Positions 11,848-22,487 of a DNA stretch of 64,000 nt are shown here, piece by piece. The notes under the pieces were generated by a model. That model saw only the letters and a list, made by a program, of their open reading frames with translations, searched no databases and was not told where the DNA came from. This DNA comes from Acorus gramineus (Eukaryota; Streptophyta; Magnoliopsida; Acorales; Acoraceae): assembly GCA_030737835.1 (NCBI GenBank), contig CM060854.1, forward strand, positions 11,527,272-11,591,271, given 5' to 3'. Made by a program: the position numbers and the translations under genes. The stretch's first letter is position 1; each line of letters begins with the position of its first letter.

Positions 11848-11870
11848 TCCACCTTGAGTTTGAGGAGGGG

Positions 11871-12001
11871 TGTTAAATGTGTATATATGTTAGGGTTAAG
11901 GGTATATTAGTTTTTTCCTCTTTTCTCTTTTTGTACTATAAATATTGAGTATAAACCCTAATAAAATTTTGGTTCATTCTCTTCAATTCATGATTCTAAC
12001 A
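11871..12001 (+). repeat. 3' LTR of the small Copia element
   Basis: 131 bp, same termini as 9877-10009. It is preceded by a polypurine tract GAGTTTGAGGAGGGG. Confidence 0.92.
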
Positions 12002-12244
12002 GAGGAGACCTAAATGTCCACCTAACAGCCTTTTATCTAGACTCCCGTCCCTTCTTAGGCAATAAACCTCTCCTTGTGTACCTATTTCAAAAGTCCTTAG
12101 AAGGAGAGGCTATCCAATGGTTTTCTACCTTGCTGGTAGATCACTTATCTAATTTTTCAACCGTGAGCGACAAATTCCTTCCCACTCAAGATCAAGCTCA
12201 TGGATTTGGCCAAGGATCCTTGCCTCAAGGTCTTGGATAAAATC

Positions 12245-13641
12245 GCAGGTTAAATACCCATTGTTCTCAGGTAATTCAGTTTCCATTTGGGAGGACCCTT
12301 GGATCAGTGGAGCCACTCTTTTGGACATATGCCCTGTGGCCCATGTTTATAGAGAAACAACATCAGATTTAAATGTTGCATCCTTAATCTCCAACGGAGT
12401 TTGGTGTAAGCCTAATTGGTGGGATCCGATTTGGGACTCTACATGGGCCAAGATCTGCGAACTAGAGTGTTGAGGCCTGGGGCGCCACACCTTGATCTGG
12501 CCTACTAGTACTAGCAACAATCTCACCTCTTCTAAAGCTTGGGATTTCCTCTGTGATAAGGGAGACGAGCTAAAGTGGACCAAATGGACCAGGAAGAAAT
12601 TCCAACCTCCTAAATTTTCAACTTGCGCACGGCTCGCTTTATAGGGAAAGGCACCTACACTTGAATTGCTTCAAAGCAAGGGTCTTACGAGGGACACTAT
12701 TTGTTCCCTTTGCAAATCTACCTCAGAATCCCTCTCCCACTTCCTCTTGCAATGCTCCTTTTCGGGTTTCCTTTGGGCTACGATCTTAAAAAAAATGGGG
12801 TCAAAATGGGTGAGGCACAACAATCTACATGGATTTGTGGACTAGTTGGACAAATCTTTCCAAGTGGGAACTCCGAGATCCATAATGTTTTCTTTGTGGT
12901 GGTTCTATGGATGATTTGGAAGGAACGCTGCCAATGCAGATTTCGAGCCAAAGAAATTCATAAGCTGGAAGTCCTCCACTTGATCACTCTCATTGTTCAG
13001 CTCAATTTCCAAGGCAAGCACTTGAGAGAGGTGGCCACCCCTGCTGTCCAAAGGCTTGGAATCAGCTGGAGCTTTGCCATCCTGCCAATTGAGAATGCGA
13101 AAATTGAGTTTGCTTGGCGTCCTCCTGATTGGGGCTGGACCAAATCCAACTCTGATGGCTCACTCATTGCTGAAAGGGCGGGCTATGGAGCAATCTTGCG
13201 CAACCAGGATGAAGTGATGCTTGTGGCTGCTGCGGTGCAGGACCAGTCCCTATGCTCGATCAATTTGTTGGAACACAGAGGAATTCTCCAAGGACTAAAG
13301 CTTGCTAAGGACATTGGAATCTCAAAAATTCACATTGAGAGTGACTCTTCCACTGTCATAGCCTGGGTCCAAGGTAAGGGATGTCTCCCCTGGTAGGCAT
13401 TCTATGATAAATATATAATGCAACTTCTTTTAGCAGAATTTGACGAATGGCAAGCTACTCATGTTCCCCGGGAAGGCAACCAAGTTGCAGACCACCTTGC
13501 AGCCTGGCGAGCCACCCCGGGTTTCACTATTATTGCTCCCCATCAAGCATGGCAGAAGTTGAAGGTGCTAATTGCCCAAGATGCCAGTGGGACTACCTAC
13601 CCTCGAGTGCGTCTACAATGACTAACCGGTTGTTTACCTGA
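12245..13641 (+). pseudogene. LINE ORF2 C-terminus: zf-RVT and RNase H
   Basis: From 12261 the frame reads NSVSIWEDPWISGATL, the tryptophan-rich block at the end of plant LINE reverse transcriptases. A frameshifted zinc-binding segment follows (ICSLCKSTSESLSHFLLQC, about 12695-12750). Then comes an RNase H domain at about 13130-13600: SNSDGSL (first Asp), HIESDSST (later Asp), and HVPREGNQVADHLA (the His and AD motif). Stops at 12471, around 12640 and at 13394, plus frameshifts, break it. The 3' UTR (13642-13802) is A-rich. Confidence 0.85.
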
Positions 13642-13817
13642 GTCTGTGTTTATTCCCTCAGGGAGACTCTACTTGGTTAGAAGAGTCAGGCTTCTACTCT
13701 TTTTGATGTACTTACTTTTTGTTAGATGTATCTATGATAGTTTGTAACTACTCCAATATAGCAATGAAAAAAAAAATTTTCTTTTTTACCCACCAAAAAA
13801 ATAAAGATCAGGATTGT

Positions 13818-14280
13818 AATTCAAGCATATCTTACCATTGACTATCACCCATTTAAAGAAGACTATAAAGGAAAAACTGTAATGGCAAGGAGAGTAGGAA
13901 TAACCTGGCATTGTTTTTTATAAAACTGATGCATTGTATATGTTATTCTAAGATTGCATGCCTATACATGTGCATGAGTTTTTTAGCCATGTTTTGTTCT
14001 TATATTATTCAGATATATTTGTAGATCTACAAAATATGGTAGATAGAAAATGCAAAAGTGATGAAGGAAACACATGCTATAAAACTGAAAATTTTAATTA
14101 CACTTGCAATAGTATTTATGGGATGGGATGGTTCCAATATACAAATCATGGCATGTAAGATTTGTATTAGTATAGTAAAAAAAAAAGATTAGGCTTGTAA
14201 TTCGAGCATAATGCACTATTTATTGTCACCCATTTGCAGACTGTGGTTGGGGGGATGGGTGCAATTCCCTTTGTGACATA
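13818..14280. repeat. Host repeat, copy 2 (right of LINE)
   Basis: 13975-14200 aligns by eye with 5955-6197, and the AAAGATTAGGCTTGTAATTCGAGCATA string at about 14184-14210 echoes the LINE target site and its downstream sequence at 13803-13830. Three related copies of that short string are therefore present. No gene is seen here. It lies downstream of the host gene on the minus strand. Confidence 0.6.
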
Positions 14281-14516
14281 AAAATAAATGAATACGCAAC
14301 TATTTACATACCGAGGAGAGAATAAAAGTATTTTCACGGTCACCTTTGCAATTGTGAGGAAGAAGCCTTACGTCTCAAACTCAGACGTGATGCCAATCTT
14401 TTTATCAGGTCTCATAAAAATTCCCTGAAGAAGATAGTGATTGCTCCTCCCTCAATGAATAGCATGTTCTCCACCTCCGATGCATGCATCTAATTCAAAC
14501 CCATGTCTGAAACCAT

Positions 14517-16918
14517 TCACCAATCCTCGAGCCACTCAGAGGAGTCGAGCTCCGATGCATCTCGAGGGGAGGAACTCAAATGTGAGACATCATCCATGTA
14601 TTTCTCCAAGTGTGAGTATATACGGGATGTGATTTCCTCCGGAACCGGGCAGTTGTCCTTTTTTATTCCTTCCCAATCAAACCCACCAAACCAAGCATGG
14701 GTTTTGACAGACTCGGCACCTCCACTACCAAGTCTTGAAGTTTCATCAACTTCAAGTAACTGCAAAAGCGGAGTATAACAAAGTGGATGTCATGATTAAA
14801 TCTCCATAAGTGTGAAGTGAGATTCAGAGTGAGTGTAACCTTGGTCATGAGATCAATGGCGTCGGGGCTTAGTGTTTGGGGAAGAGTTAGCTGTCCTTTG
14901 GCAATCCTTGCAAAAGTTTCCAGTTCACTTTCTCTCCATGATCCGTATGGCATTTCAGCTTGGAGCATGAAATAGATCAAGACTCCCAATGCCCACCTGA
15001 AACAATTTTCAGCATTGTGAGAGCTGAATGATACATAAGTGGATAACGAATTATGAAGGACCTCCATAAATGCTAACTCTAGTGTTTGTCTCCTTCCACC
15101 AATTCAAAAGTAGATGTCAATTCAAATACTTTATAATGTAGATTTAACCATCCAAATCGACTTGCATGAACTACACCACATGTGGGAGACAAAACAATCA
15201 TAGCTTAAAAGGTGATAGAAGTGTCAAGGCAAAAAATGCTTTCAAAGCATCACCTGTGCAGTTTGTTCATTGATGTAGGATTGGAGTGCCACAATCCTCA
15301 AGGGAAATTTTTATGTTCAGAACATTTGGGAAGGGGTTCTAACCTATATTAAAGATTGGGGAGTTTTTTGTGCCAATGCAGAGGAGATTGCGTGGAGGGT
15401 CAAATGGTGATCACAATATAATGAATATATAGGCTTCGACCATGTCTATTCCTTGATTTCTTTCCTTTTCAGTCTTTACTTCATTCGTATTTGATTTATT
15501 GTTAGTTGAATGTAGATTTTTCATCTACTGTCGTGGAGTTGCCAATATTTAAAAAAAAAAAATCTACCCAAATCCACTTCAAGAGGTTATACACCACCAT
15601 TTGTTTGGTCTATCTCCAATAACACACACACAGAGCTCTCAATGATCTTAAACACCATTACCTATTCACAAGGGCAACATAATTACCAGTCAGCGGCGAA
15701 ACCATGGCCTTTTCCTTGGACCACCTCTGGAGCTAATGAGTCTGCCATCCCACATACAGTAAAAGTCCTTTCACTGGTTAACTTCTTCCCAAATCTGAAG
15801 TCTACTATCTACAGTACGTAAAAAAATGATTAGTGAGATTATAAATCAGTGATGATTATGAGTTAATTACATTCTAAATCTAACCTGTAAATGACCTGTC
15901 CGGTCAAGCATCAGGACATCTGCGGATACTCCTCTGTAGAGGACACTATTCTGAAAAAAAAAATTAAAAAATATTTGATATCGTAGACAGGCAAAAAACA
16001 AATTAGATTCTCTTTCTTTCTCCAAAGGAAAATGTTATGCTCTGTACTTTTTGCAGCCCCAACAGATTTTGATTTTTCTTTTTTGGAAGTATATTCTTTG
16101 CTAATGGATTACATTCTTTTATTTAAAAAAAAACAGAAGTATACACTCATAAGAACTAAATGCATATATTTTTATTTTTTCTGTAATATAGTATATACTA
16201 ACATACTGGAGTATATACTGGGTTGAGTGATTTCATATATTGCATTAGTGATGTGGCCACTGTAAATGGAGCTACAAAAAGTACTAAGTGAGAACTGAAA
16301 CTGACCTTGTGTAGTTCTTCCAAGCCAACGATGACCGAAGCGGCACAAAATCGAGCCGACAATTCATCCAGGGGTGTGTGAAGTATTGAAGCCAATGGGC
16401 AAGCAAGGCACGTGTTAAGCAAAATTCCCACATATGCCTGATCCGAACAAGTGCATAGAATTTGCGGAAAACAAGATGATGGGCTCAAACTCTTTATCAG
16501 ATCTCTCTCCTTCATGACCTGTGCATCCTTCCCAAGTTGCCTGATCTTCTTCTTCAAAAATCTTTTCAAACTTAGCATATTTTCTGATGGCCATTTGGGT
16601 GACAGAGCATCCATTAACACGTATTCAAGGCACATAAGATGGATAAAAGTTGATCTAAACTAATATTAAAGCATTTGGTGTCAGCCATGGAGTCTTAGAT
16701 CTTGGTTACATATACATATAGAAGATGAAAACATATCAGAGCATGATTCGAGACAATAAATGACTAGTATATTTTGCAAATCTTGTTTATAATGCATAAT
16801 AAAAAAAAAATTATCGATGGCAGGGCCAACACGTATATCATAAATTCATACCTGAGCCTTTCAACACAACGACGCCCACCTCACTGCAGTCAGTCGCATA
16901 AACACCCATTCTCCATTC
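14517..16918 (-). other. AGC-kinase-like domain with altered catalytic motifs (residues about 764-1073)
   Basis: A PKG-like N-lobe segment carries the likely VAIK lysine in SLKRF (K792) and a helix-C-like LGKDAQVMKERDL. The catalytic-loop position reads LYRGVSADVLML (882-893), where typical AGC kinases have YRDLKPEN, so the catalytic Asp is Gly. The DFG position reads DFRF (903-906). APE is intact (926-928), followed by GFAADWWALGVLIY. The C-terminal tail ends EWLEDW. By sequence it looks like a pseudokinase. I recall a report of kinase activity for a rice homologue, which I have not checked. Confidence 0.8.
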
Positions 16919-19900
16919 CTATATGTCAAATACTTCAGATACCCCACTCACTCTAAACTAAATTTCATTGCAAATATGTTCTACAAACAGCTCCAAAATA
17001 AAATCCATCAATCCATACCAGATCACTGAACTGAATATTAGAAAACTTTTCGACATCATTCTTTGCTACATCCGTAGTGGAAGTCAAAGAATAGCCCTTC
17101 AACCTGGATGTCAATAGAAGAATATGAGATTAAGGGGAAAATGGGAATATTAGTGGATAAAGGATCATTCAATTGTCTAGCATAATGCAGACCAACATAC
17201 TTCTGATCATCCTGTGAGACTTTTGCTAAATGGCCCACTTCAGAGTCAAATTTATCCTTCATAAGGATTAAACATATCACATCACCAACAGCAACAGCAC
17301 TTAAAGATCCAATATGCTCACCAATAAGTGCCCACTCCCCAAAATAGCTTCCCTCTGTCTTCATCTCCGCGTATTCACTATCATTTTGAGTAGGAATATC
17401 AGATGAAAGACTGGAAGCATTGAGATTCCTCCGTAGCTCCACATCATATGTAACTCTAACTTGCCCCTTCTGAACAATATATAATGCAGTGACACACTCA
17501 TCCTGTGAAGTCAACAAATCAAATCAGCAAAATTATTATAGAAAACTCTCCATGGAAATTACATGATACCTAGCACAGAGGGTGTCATGTCCTATACCTT
17601 TTCAATTATTGTCTGTCCATCTGAGAATGAAATTTCCATTAGAGTTTCGGCAATGCGGCTCAGTTGTAAGATGGTCAGCCGCGAAAGCAGCTCTACTGAT
17701 CGGAGCAATTTTAAAGTTGCTAAGTTTGTGAACTCCATCATTAAGCTTCCTCGAAAATCCTCTCTCTTCAAAGACCAGAGTGTTCCATCAGTCACCGCAC
17801 AAACAGATGCCTGGAGGGGTTTATTATACCTGTTTAGAGATGCGTGCAAATGAGTATCTTGATTTAATAGTAAATGAAATGGCGAAATGGATTAAATAAA
17901 AGCTCATATAACTAACATCAGCGCAAGCTCTCCAAAGCAGGAAAAATTTTCAGCTGTATATCGCTGAAGCACCCTGTGGACTTCTTTTCCTTCACCCCCT
18001 TCCTCCTGCCATTTCACATACCTAATCAGTTAATATCAGCCAAAATATGGAATATAAAACTACATCATACATGTTTGACATTTCAGTTATAATAAGCACC
18101 TGTGTGGCAAAGACCTCAAACTCCCCACTGCCAACAACATAAAAGCAATCACCTTCCCCACCCTACACTTCAGTAGGCACCTCTTGTTCATTAGTCACTC
18201 CACAATATTTTATAAAACTTAATAAACAATCCAAAATGGTTGAAAAAAAGGAACCTGTTGCACAACTATATCTCCAGGCTTTACTTCGACTCTTTGCATG
18301 CAATCCAACAGGACATGACATTGAGAATCTGTAAGCCTTCTGAATAAGAAATGATCATGCAAAGCCCTTTGAATGTGTGCCTATGCATCAGGAAAACCAC
18401 CCACTGAATAAACAAGTTACATTCATTAAACAAAACAAATTAACATGTAGCATGAATATTTTCATACTTCTTCTTCCCAGGTCTTCCTATTAGATGAAGA
18501 GGAAGGAACCCATGCATAGCCATTTTCAAGAGAACTCTCAATAGCTCTGACACGTGCTCGTGACAAGTCATGCCTCACACGGTTGTTTTTAGAATTCCAA
18601 CTTAGTGTGGATGGAGATTCAGATCCAACCGCTTCCACAACATGGGGCTCAGGGTCCGGTGCAACAATTCCTGGTTCTTGGACAAAGTCCGTCTGACAGA
18701 AAATTGAACAAGGTTGCTTAAATATAATACCTCATGACCGTGCCATTATCAACAAATTAAAGGTGACGAGTTCCATACATCAGTAAGCCCATTAACATGC
18801 ACAACTATGACTGTAATATCATCGGTACGAGTTTCATACTGAAGCCAAAGCCTGTATGATTCTGCAACAATTGCAGCACAGGCATCACGAGGTTCTTTAA
18901 ATTTCGTAACCTGAAACGACATTCATCAATATAAGATAAATTTAAAGCATAAACAAAGAAAATGAAGTAACCAGAATGAGAACAAGCATAAATAACTGAA
19001 GAAGAATGAGATAGATTATGACTACTTCTGGTGGAAAGAAAAGAGAAAGATCTTTTGCAAGCATTACAGGATGTTAAAGAAAAGCTTCCAGTGAACAACA
19101 ACATGAAGGCTAACCAAGAAGAAAAAACACTAACATCAAAAGAAAAGAAAATATTCTATGTATAAGTCCTTATAAAACCTTCGAACGCAATTCATTCTCT
19201 ATGCTAACCTGACAACAAGAAACAATTCCTTAACATTAAGAAGTACACCATACCTAGATCTTGTTTAATAAAATAATAATGTTGCTATTTTACCGTACAT
19301 TACCGTATAGCCCAATCTATGTTAAATTTAATAAGTTAGATTTCATGAATTTTAATATGGTTGTTAAATAATGAGACTGAACACCAAAGTAATAATAAAC
19401 AGGAATAAATAAATAATGGAAACAAGGAGGTCCATACCATGTCAACCACAGTTTGGCTGGGAAGGAACTCGAACACCCCATCGCTAGCAACGACAAAGAA
19501 AGGATGGTTTGGGGTGAGTTCCAAAACTAAGATCTCCGGATTAGCAACGACTCCGATGGACTCAGCAATTGAATCCCCAATACTCCTCGTAAAAGCTGTA
19601 CCGGGATACATTCCATTTGGTACCCAAAGCCGCGGGGGGTCACCATCTTCACCTTCTTCGGCACCCCAACACTGCACGTCCGGATTCTTTAGTCCTTCTA
19701 TCTGATCCAATGTGAGGACCCTTGCTCCACAAAGCTTTACTCTCTCGAGCTCATCAGAGCGAAAAGGAGTTTGATCAATCGAGAGATCAACCGCTACAAT
19801 TTTTGAACCCTGTTTCTCTGCAATCACAGCCCTCGAATCACCAGCATTAGCTACAATGATGGTCCTTCCACGAACCAAAACCGTTATTGCCGTGGTACCA

Positions 19901-20472
19901 CTCATGGAATCATCCAATATATCAGAATGCAATTGGGAGTTTGTTGCCAAAAATGATGCATGGCAAGCCTCGACAGCATCAGTGTGGAACTTACTATTCC
20001 TAAGCAAATTCTCGCATATTTTTCTCTTCGCAAACTGTGAACACTGAGCCCCAAGTTCCCCATGCCCATCAAACACTCCAAAAAAATGATCATCGGGGTT
20101 TGTTCCAAATGGCGTGTGTATGCAAAAGCTATCTTGATTCGCTTTATCCAAAGCCTCCGGATAATACCCTCTTTGGGAGAGATAAGAGTACTTCAATTCA
20201 TAATTTCCTGATGGAACTCTCACCGTACGAGACCCCTCTGGTGGAAGAAATTGTGACGACACCCTTGAAAGCCGATTGATACCCACATCAGAGTCACGAG
20301 CTGTGCTCAATTCGGGCAAACCATCTCCATTTTCTCCAGCTTGGTCTTCCGAAGAGGAGGAAGAAAAAGAACCACTCCTGGCTGCTTTAACATTCTCATT
20401 TTTTCTAAAACTGGACTTTTTATTGGAATGAGGCGCCTGCCCAATACAATCCCTTGAATACAAACAACCCAT
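14517..20472 (-). CDS. PP2C / cyclic-nucleotide-binding / kinase-like fusion protein, 15 coding exons
   Basis: Coding exons on the minus strand are 20472-19438, 18910-18779, 18692-18468, 18380-18255, 18162-18100, 18005-17917, 17829-17598, 17502-17201, 17103-17019, 16918-16852, 16583-16306, 15950-15885, 15808-15687, 14996-14840 and 14759-14517. Every junction is GT-AG, phases close, and the product is 1073 residues. The start at 20472 was chosen over the in-frame ATG at 20538 because it gives MGCLYSR, an N-myristoylation and palmitoylation signal that is conserved at the N-terminus of this plant family. The order and near-complete length match Arabidopsis At2g20050 (about 1094 residues, from memory). 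The protein should be a membrane-tethered regulator combining a Ser/Thr phosphatase with a PKG-like module. No frameshift or stop was found, so the gene looks functional. Confidence 0.95.
15230..15562 (+). mobile_element. 5'-truncated LINE tail in a gene intron (candidate)
   Basis: Within the intron between exons 13 and 14 the plus strand reads a short LINE-end-like stretch (about 15330-15410) and then a run of 12 A residues at about 15549-15560. Weakly similar flanks (CATCCAAATCGACTTGCATGAAC near 15150 and CCAAATCCACTTCAAGAGG near 15566) may be a decayed TSD. The insertion is antisense to the gene. Confidence 0.4.
17019..18380 (-). other. Two cyclic-nucleotide-binding modules (residues about 465-763)
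   Basis: Module A has FGELALMYNKPLQASV (551-566) and module B has FGEWALIGEHIGSLSA (688-703). These align with the phosphate-binding cassette FGELAL-x-PR-x-A of PKA/PKG. The Arg that contacts the cyclic phosphate is replaced in both cassettes (PLQAS and HIGSLS). Either binding is weak or non-classical, or another residue does the job. The modules span exons 4-9. Confidence 0.85.
18779..20232 (-). other. PP2C phosphatase domain (residues about 81-389)
   Basis: The metal-binding PP2C motifs are all present: NQDSF (residues 112-116), GVFDGHGE (132-139), GTTA (192-195), ANAGDSRAV (208-216), TRSIGD (295-300), VASDGVFEF (328-336) and RTDDIT (373-378). The Asp residues that coordinate the two metals (DGHG, SDG and DDIT) are intact, so phosphatase activity is expected. 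Most of the domain is in exon 1; the last 44 residues are in exon 2. Confidence 0.93.
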
Positions 20473-20570
20473 CACTCGTAAAACCCGTACAACACAAGCA
20501 CATATCCCCGAAGCACATGAAATTTCATCGGTATCCACTTCGCCAACTTCTGATTGATGAAGAGAATCGA

Positions 20571-21440
20571 CCTTGAAATAATTTCAGCCTAACAGGTCAT
20601 AAACATTTCAAACAGAATAAGAACATAAATCCAAAACAGATACTAGTTTAAACAATAAAATTACACTAATCACTTTTTTTATGAATCAAATTGTGTTTTA
20701 CCAAAAAAAAAAAATCAAATTATTTCCATTCCATTATGGTTCACTTATACATGGGCTTGAAAAAGAAAACCCAATTCCCAGTCCAGGCAGATATATCACC
20801 AAAAACCATCTTTTATGCATTAAAGAAAACAAACCCATTGAATTCCAATCCACCAAACAATCTCCATGATTAAGAGAATTGAATTTCAAGCTTCAGTTTC
20901 CAAAGAACAATCCAAAAAAAAGATCATTAGATATCACTGTATAACAGATTAACAGTTTCTTCAAATACACAATCTTTCATCAACCAATTCAATTCAACAA
21001 CACAACAAAACAATACCCAGATCCCAATTTCACATAAAAAGCAGAAGAATCTTCACCACCAACACAAAAACCAAGAACCCAATATCAAAACTAAAGAGAC
21101 CCAATAAAGTACATTCAGAAGAGATGCAGAGAAGAGAAGAAACCACTCATTCATTATGAGTTACTGGGGTATCTTCAAAAACCAATCTTTCATCAATCAA
21201 TTCAATTCAACAACACAACAAAACAAAACCCAGATCCCAATTTCACATAAAAAAACAAACAAAAAATATCCGCCAAATCCACTCAAAAACCTCACAAAAC
21301 AACAGAAAAACAAGAACCCAATATAGCCCCAACAAAGTATATTCAGAAGAGATGCAGAGAGAGGGGAAGAACAACCACTTACACTTCATTAAAAAGGGAG
21401 ATACAAAGACTGGAAAAGTGGAATCTTTTCGACTTCGGTG
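20571..21440 (-). other. 5' UTR with a leader intron
   Basis: A strong donor, AATGAAGT|GTAAGTGG (exon end 21383), and an acceptor, TTATTTCAAG|GTCGATTC (exon start 20571), suggest an 812-bp intron upstream of the coding exon. Transcription probably begins near 21430-21480. The exact start site and the acceptor choice are inference; transcript data would settle them. Confidence 0.55.
20971..21382. repeat. Tandem duplication (~213 bp) in the 5' UTR intron
   Basis: Copy 1 is about 20971-21183 and copy 2 about 21184-21382. Both begin AATCTTTCATCAA and run through CAATTCAATTCAACAACACA, CCCAGATCCCAATTTCACAT, AAGAACCCAATAT and TTCAGAAGAGATGCAGAGA in the same order. The repeat ends at the intron donor, so copy 1 may retain a decayed donor-like site. 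Confidence 0.85.
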
Positions 21441-21837
21441 ACTCCTAAATATAGAATTTTTTTTGAGTGGCGGGGGAGACTTTGGATATCATTCTATAGA
21501 GAAGAAGACGACACCAACTAAGAAAACACTATTCAAAAAAAAATTCTTCTTTTTATGGACACTGAAATGGTTGTCAATGGTTGTCTGCCATTCAATCATT
21601 CATAAAGCTGATCCATCACTAAACATTGGAGTTTTTATTTTATTTATATATATATATATATATATATTATTTATTTATATTTGGTTTCAAGGCCCTGTAA
21701 AGGCATAAGCTCCCCCACAAATTTGATGGATAAACACAATATTTTTTTGGTGCAATGGATAACCCCAGTTTTGGATAGAAAGCCACCCCCACGAGTTATT
21801 ATACCAACACTGCTTACTAAAATAAAATAAAATTAAT
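21441..21837. other. Gene promoter region / spacer with (TA)n
   Basis: This is the sequence between the probable transcription start of the PP2C-kinase gene and the Copia insertion. It holds a (TA)n microsatellite at about 21646-21667. No other gene is seen. The Copia LTR therefore sits about 400 bp upstream of the gene. Confidence 0.6.
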
Positions 21838-22154
21838 TGTTATAAACTAAATAGAATATGATAAAATAGAATATGATATATAATAGTATATAAACAAAGC
21901 ACACAAGTATATAGAGAAGAGAAGTAGAGAGAGATTCTTATTCACTATTTGTTGGTTGGTCATAGAATATAAGCCAATGCCCTTCTATTTATAGGGTACC
22001 AAAGGTTGAGAGTTACAAGCTAAAGAGATAAAGGGGTAGTTAATGGGGTGATTAAGATAGGAGGGTTATGGAGTTGAATAAGGGGGTTATGGAGTTGAAG
22101 AGTGGGAGAGGTTATGGGTTAGAGAAGTGGTGGTTATCCACCATATTCACAACA
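21838..22154 (-). repeat. 3' LTR of the gag-less Copia element
   Basis: 317 bp with termini TGTTATAAAC...CACAACA on the plus strand. The minus strand contains CCCTATAAATAG, a good TATA box (rc of about 21984-21995). It has a 36-bp-scale extra segment (GTTGAATAAGGGGGTTATGGA, about 22073-22096) relative to the other LTR. The purine tract CCAAGGGGGAG (rc of 22155-22165) abuts it. Confidence 0.92.
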
Positions 22155-22186
22155 CTCCCCCTTGGATGACCACCACGCTAAGAAAA

Positions 22187-22353
22187 TTGCCTCATTAAAA
22201 CCTTGTTTGGAAAACCCAATGGGGAAAAATCAAAGCGAAGGAAAAAGAGTACAATGTAACTTAATCGTATAATAGTGTATGCGTTTGACACTACCTCATT
22301 AAAACCTTGCCAGGAAAACCCAATGAGACAAAACCTAGGCGAAAGAAAAAGAG
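22187..22353 (-). repeat. Direct repeat in the Copia 3' untranslated region
   Basis: Two units of about 65 bp (22187-22250 and 22292-22353) share CCTCATTAAAACCTTG, GGAAAACCCAATG and GGAAAAAGAGTAC-like strings. Confidence 0.75.
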
Positions 22354-22487
22354 TACAGTTCGCAAAATGTCATAAAAAATTACTCCCCCTCATAAGTACA
22401 AGATTTCAAGAATTTTGGTCGCAAACTCGTCGCATCCCGATTTCATACACCAGCTTCTTGAATATTGATATCGACAATTTCATGTCT

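Larger units (their letters stand above)
9877..12001 (+). mobile_element. Copia element with deleted gag-integrase
   Basis: Two LTRs (9877-10009 and 11871-12001) flank a short interior. The interior has a perfect iMet primer site (10010-10021), a GC-rich leader, reverse transcriptase and RNase H remnants, and a purine tract (11856-11870). Gag, protease and integrase are absent. The flanks are GAAGA (9872-9876) and GAGGA (12002-12006), a one-mismatch candidate TSD. The LTRs differ by a 2-bp indel and several substitutions, so the insertion is not recent. Confidence 0.9.
7532..12245 (+). mobile_element. Tat-like Ty3/Gypsy element, 3'-truncated
   Basis: The element has a 1.4-kb 5' LTR (7532-8949), a primer-site-like sequence 2 bp later, a repeat-rich leader, and a degenerate gag interrupted by a Copia element at 9877-12001. 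Gag resumes at 12002 with residues like the Gypsy gag core (LEGEAIQWFSTL, about 12090-12130). No protease, reverse transcriptase, integrase or 3' LTR follows, because the sequence switches to LINE ORF2 near 12245. Tat-lineage placement rests on the LTR length and the primer site, and is inference. Confidence 0.7.
9289..12245 (+). pseudogene. Tat-like Gypsy gag, degenerate and split by Copia
   Basis: The frame from 9289 (MAEYKDDSTLDDQ) reads to about 9560 and then breaks. Positions 9520-9660 are a 24-27-bp tandem repeat encoding YP-x-TPTYLVTP-like units. After the Copia insertion, 12002-12240 reads NVHLTAFYLDSRPF, then LEGEAIQWFSTL, recognisable as the Gypsy gag core. The segment ends at the deletion junction with LINE ORF2. 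Confidence 0.65.
6198..13802 (+). mobile_element. LINE (L1-like) with nested insertions and an internal deletion
   Basis: A 15-bp direct repeat AAAGATCAGGATTGT occurs at 6183-6197 and again at 13803-13817, bracketing the element. The right end is A-rich. Inside are ORF1 (DUF4283 plus zinc knuckle, 6213-7451) and the C-terminal part of ORF2 (zf-RVT plus RNase H, 12261-13621). The endonuclease and most of the reverse transcriptase are missing. A Tat-like Gypsy element entered at about 7532. A deletion that joins Gypsy gag to LINE ORF2 near 12245 removed the right part of that Gypsy element together with the middle of the LINE. The long TSD is typical of target-primed reverse transcription. Confidence 0.85.

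Noticed and set aside
20473..20538. Upstream in-frame ATG of the host gene
   Set aside because: It would bury the MGC acylation signal; the start at 20472 matches the conserved N-terminus of the family.
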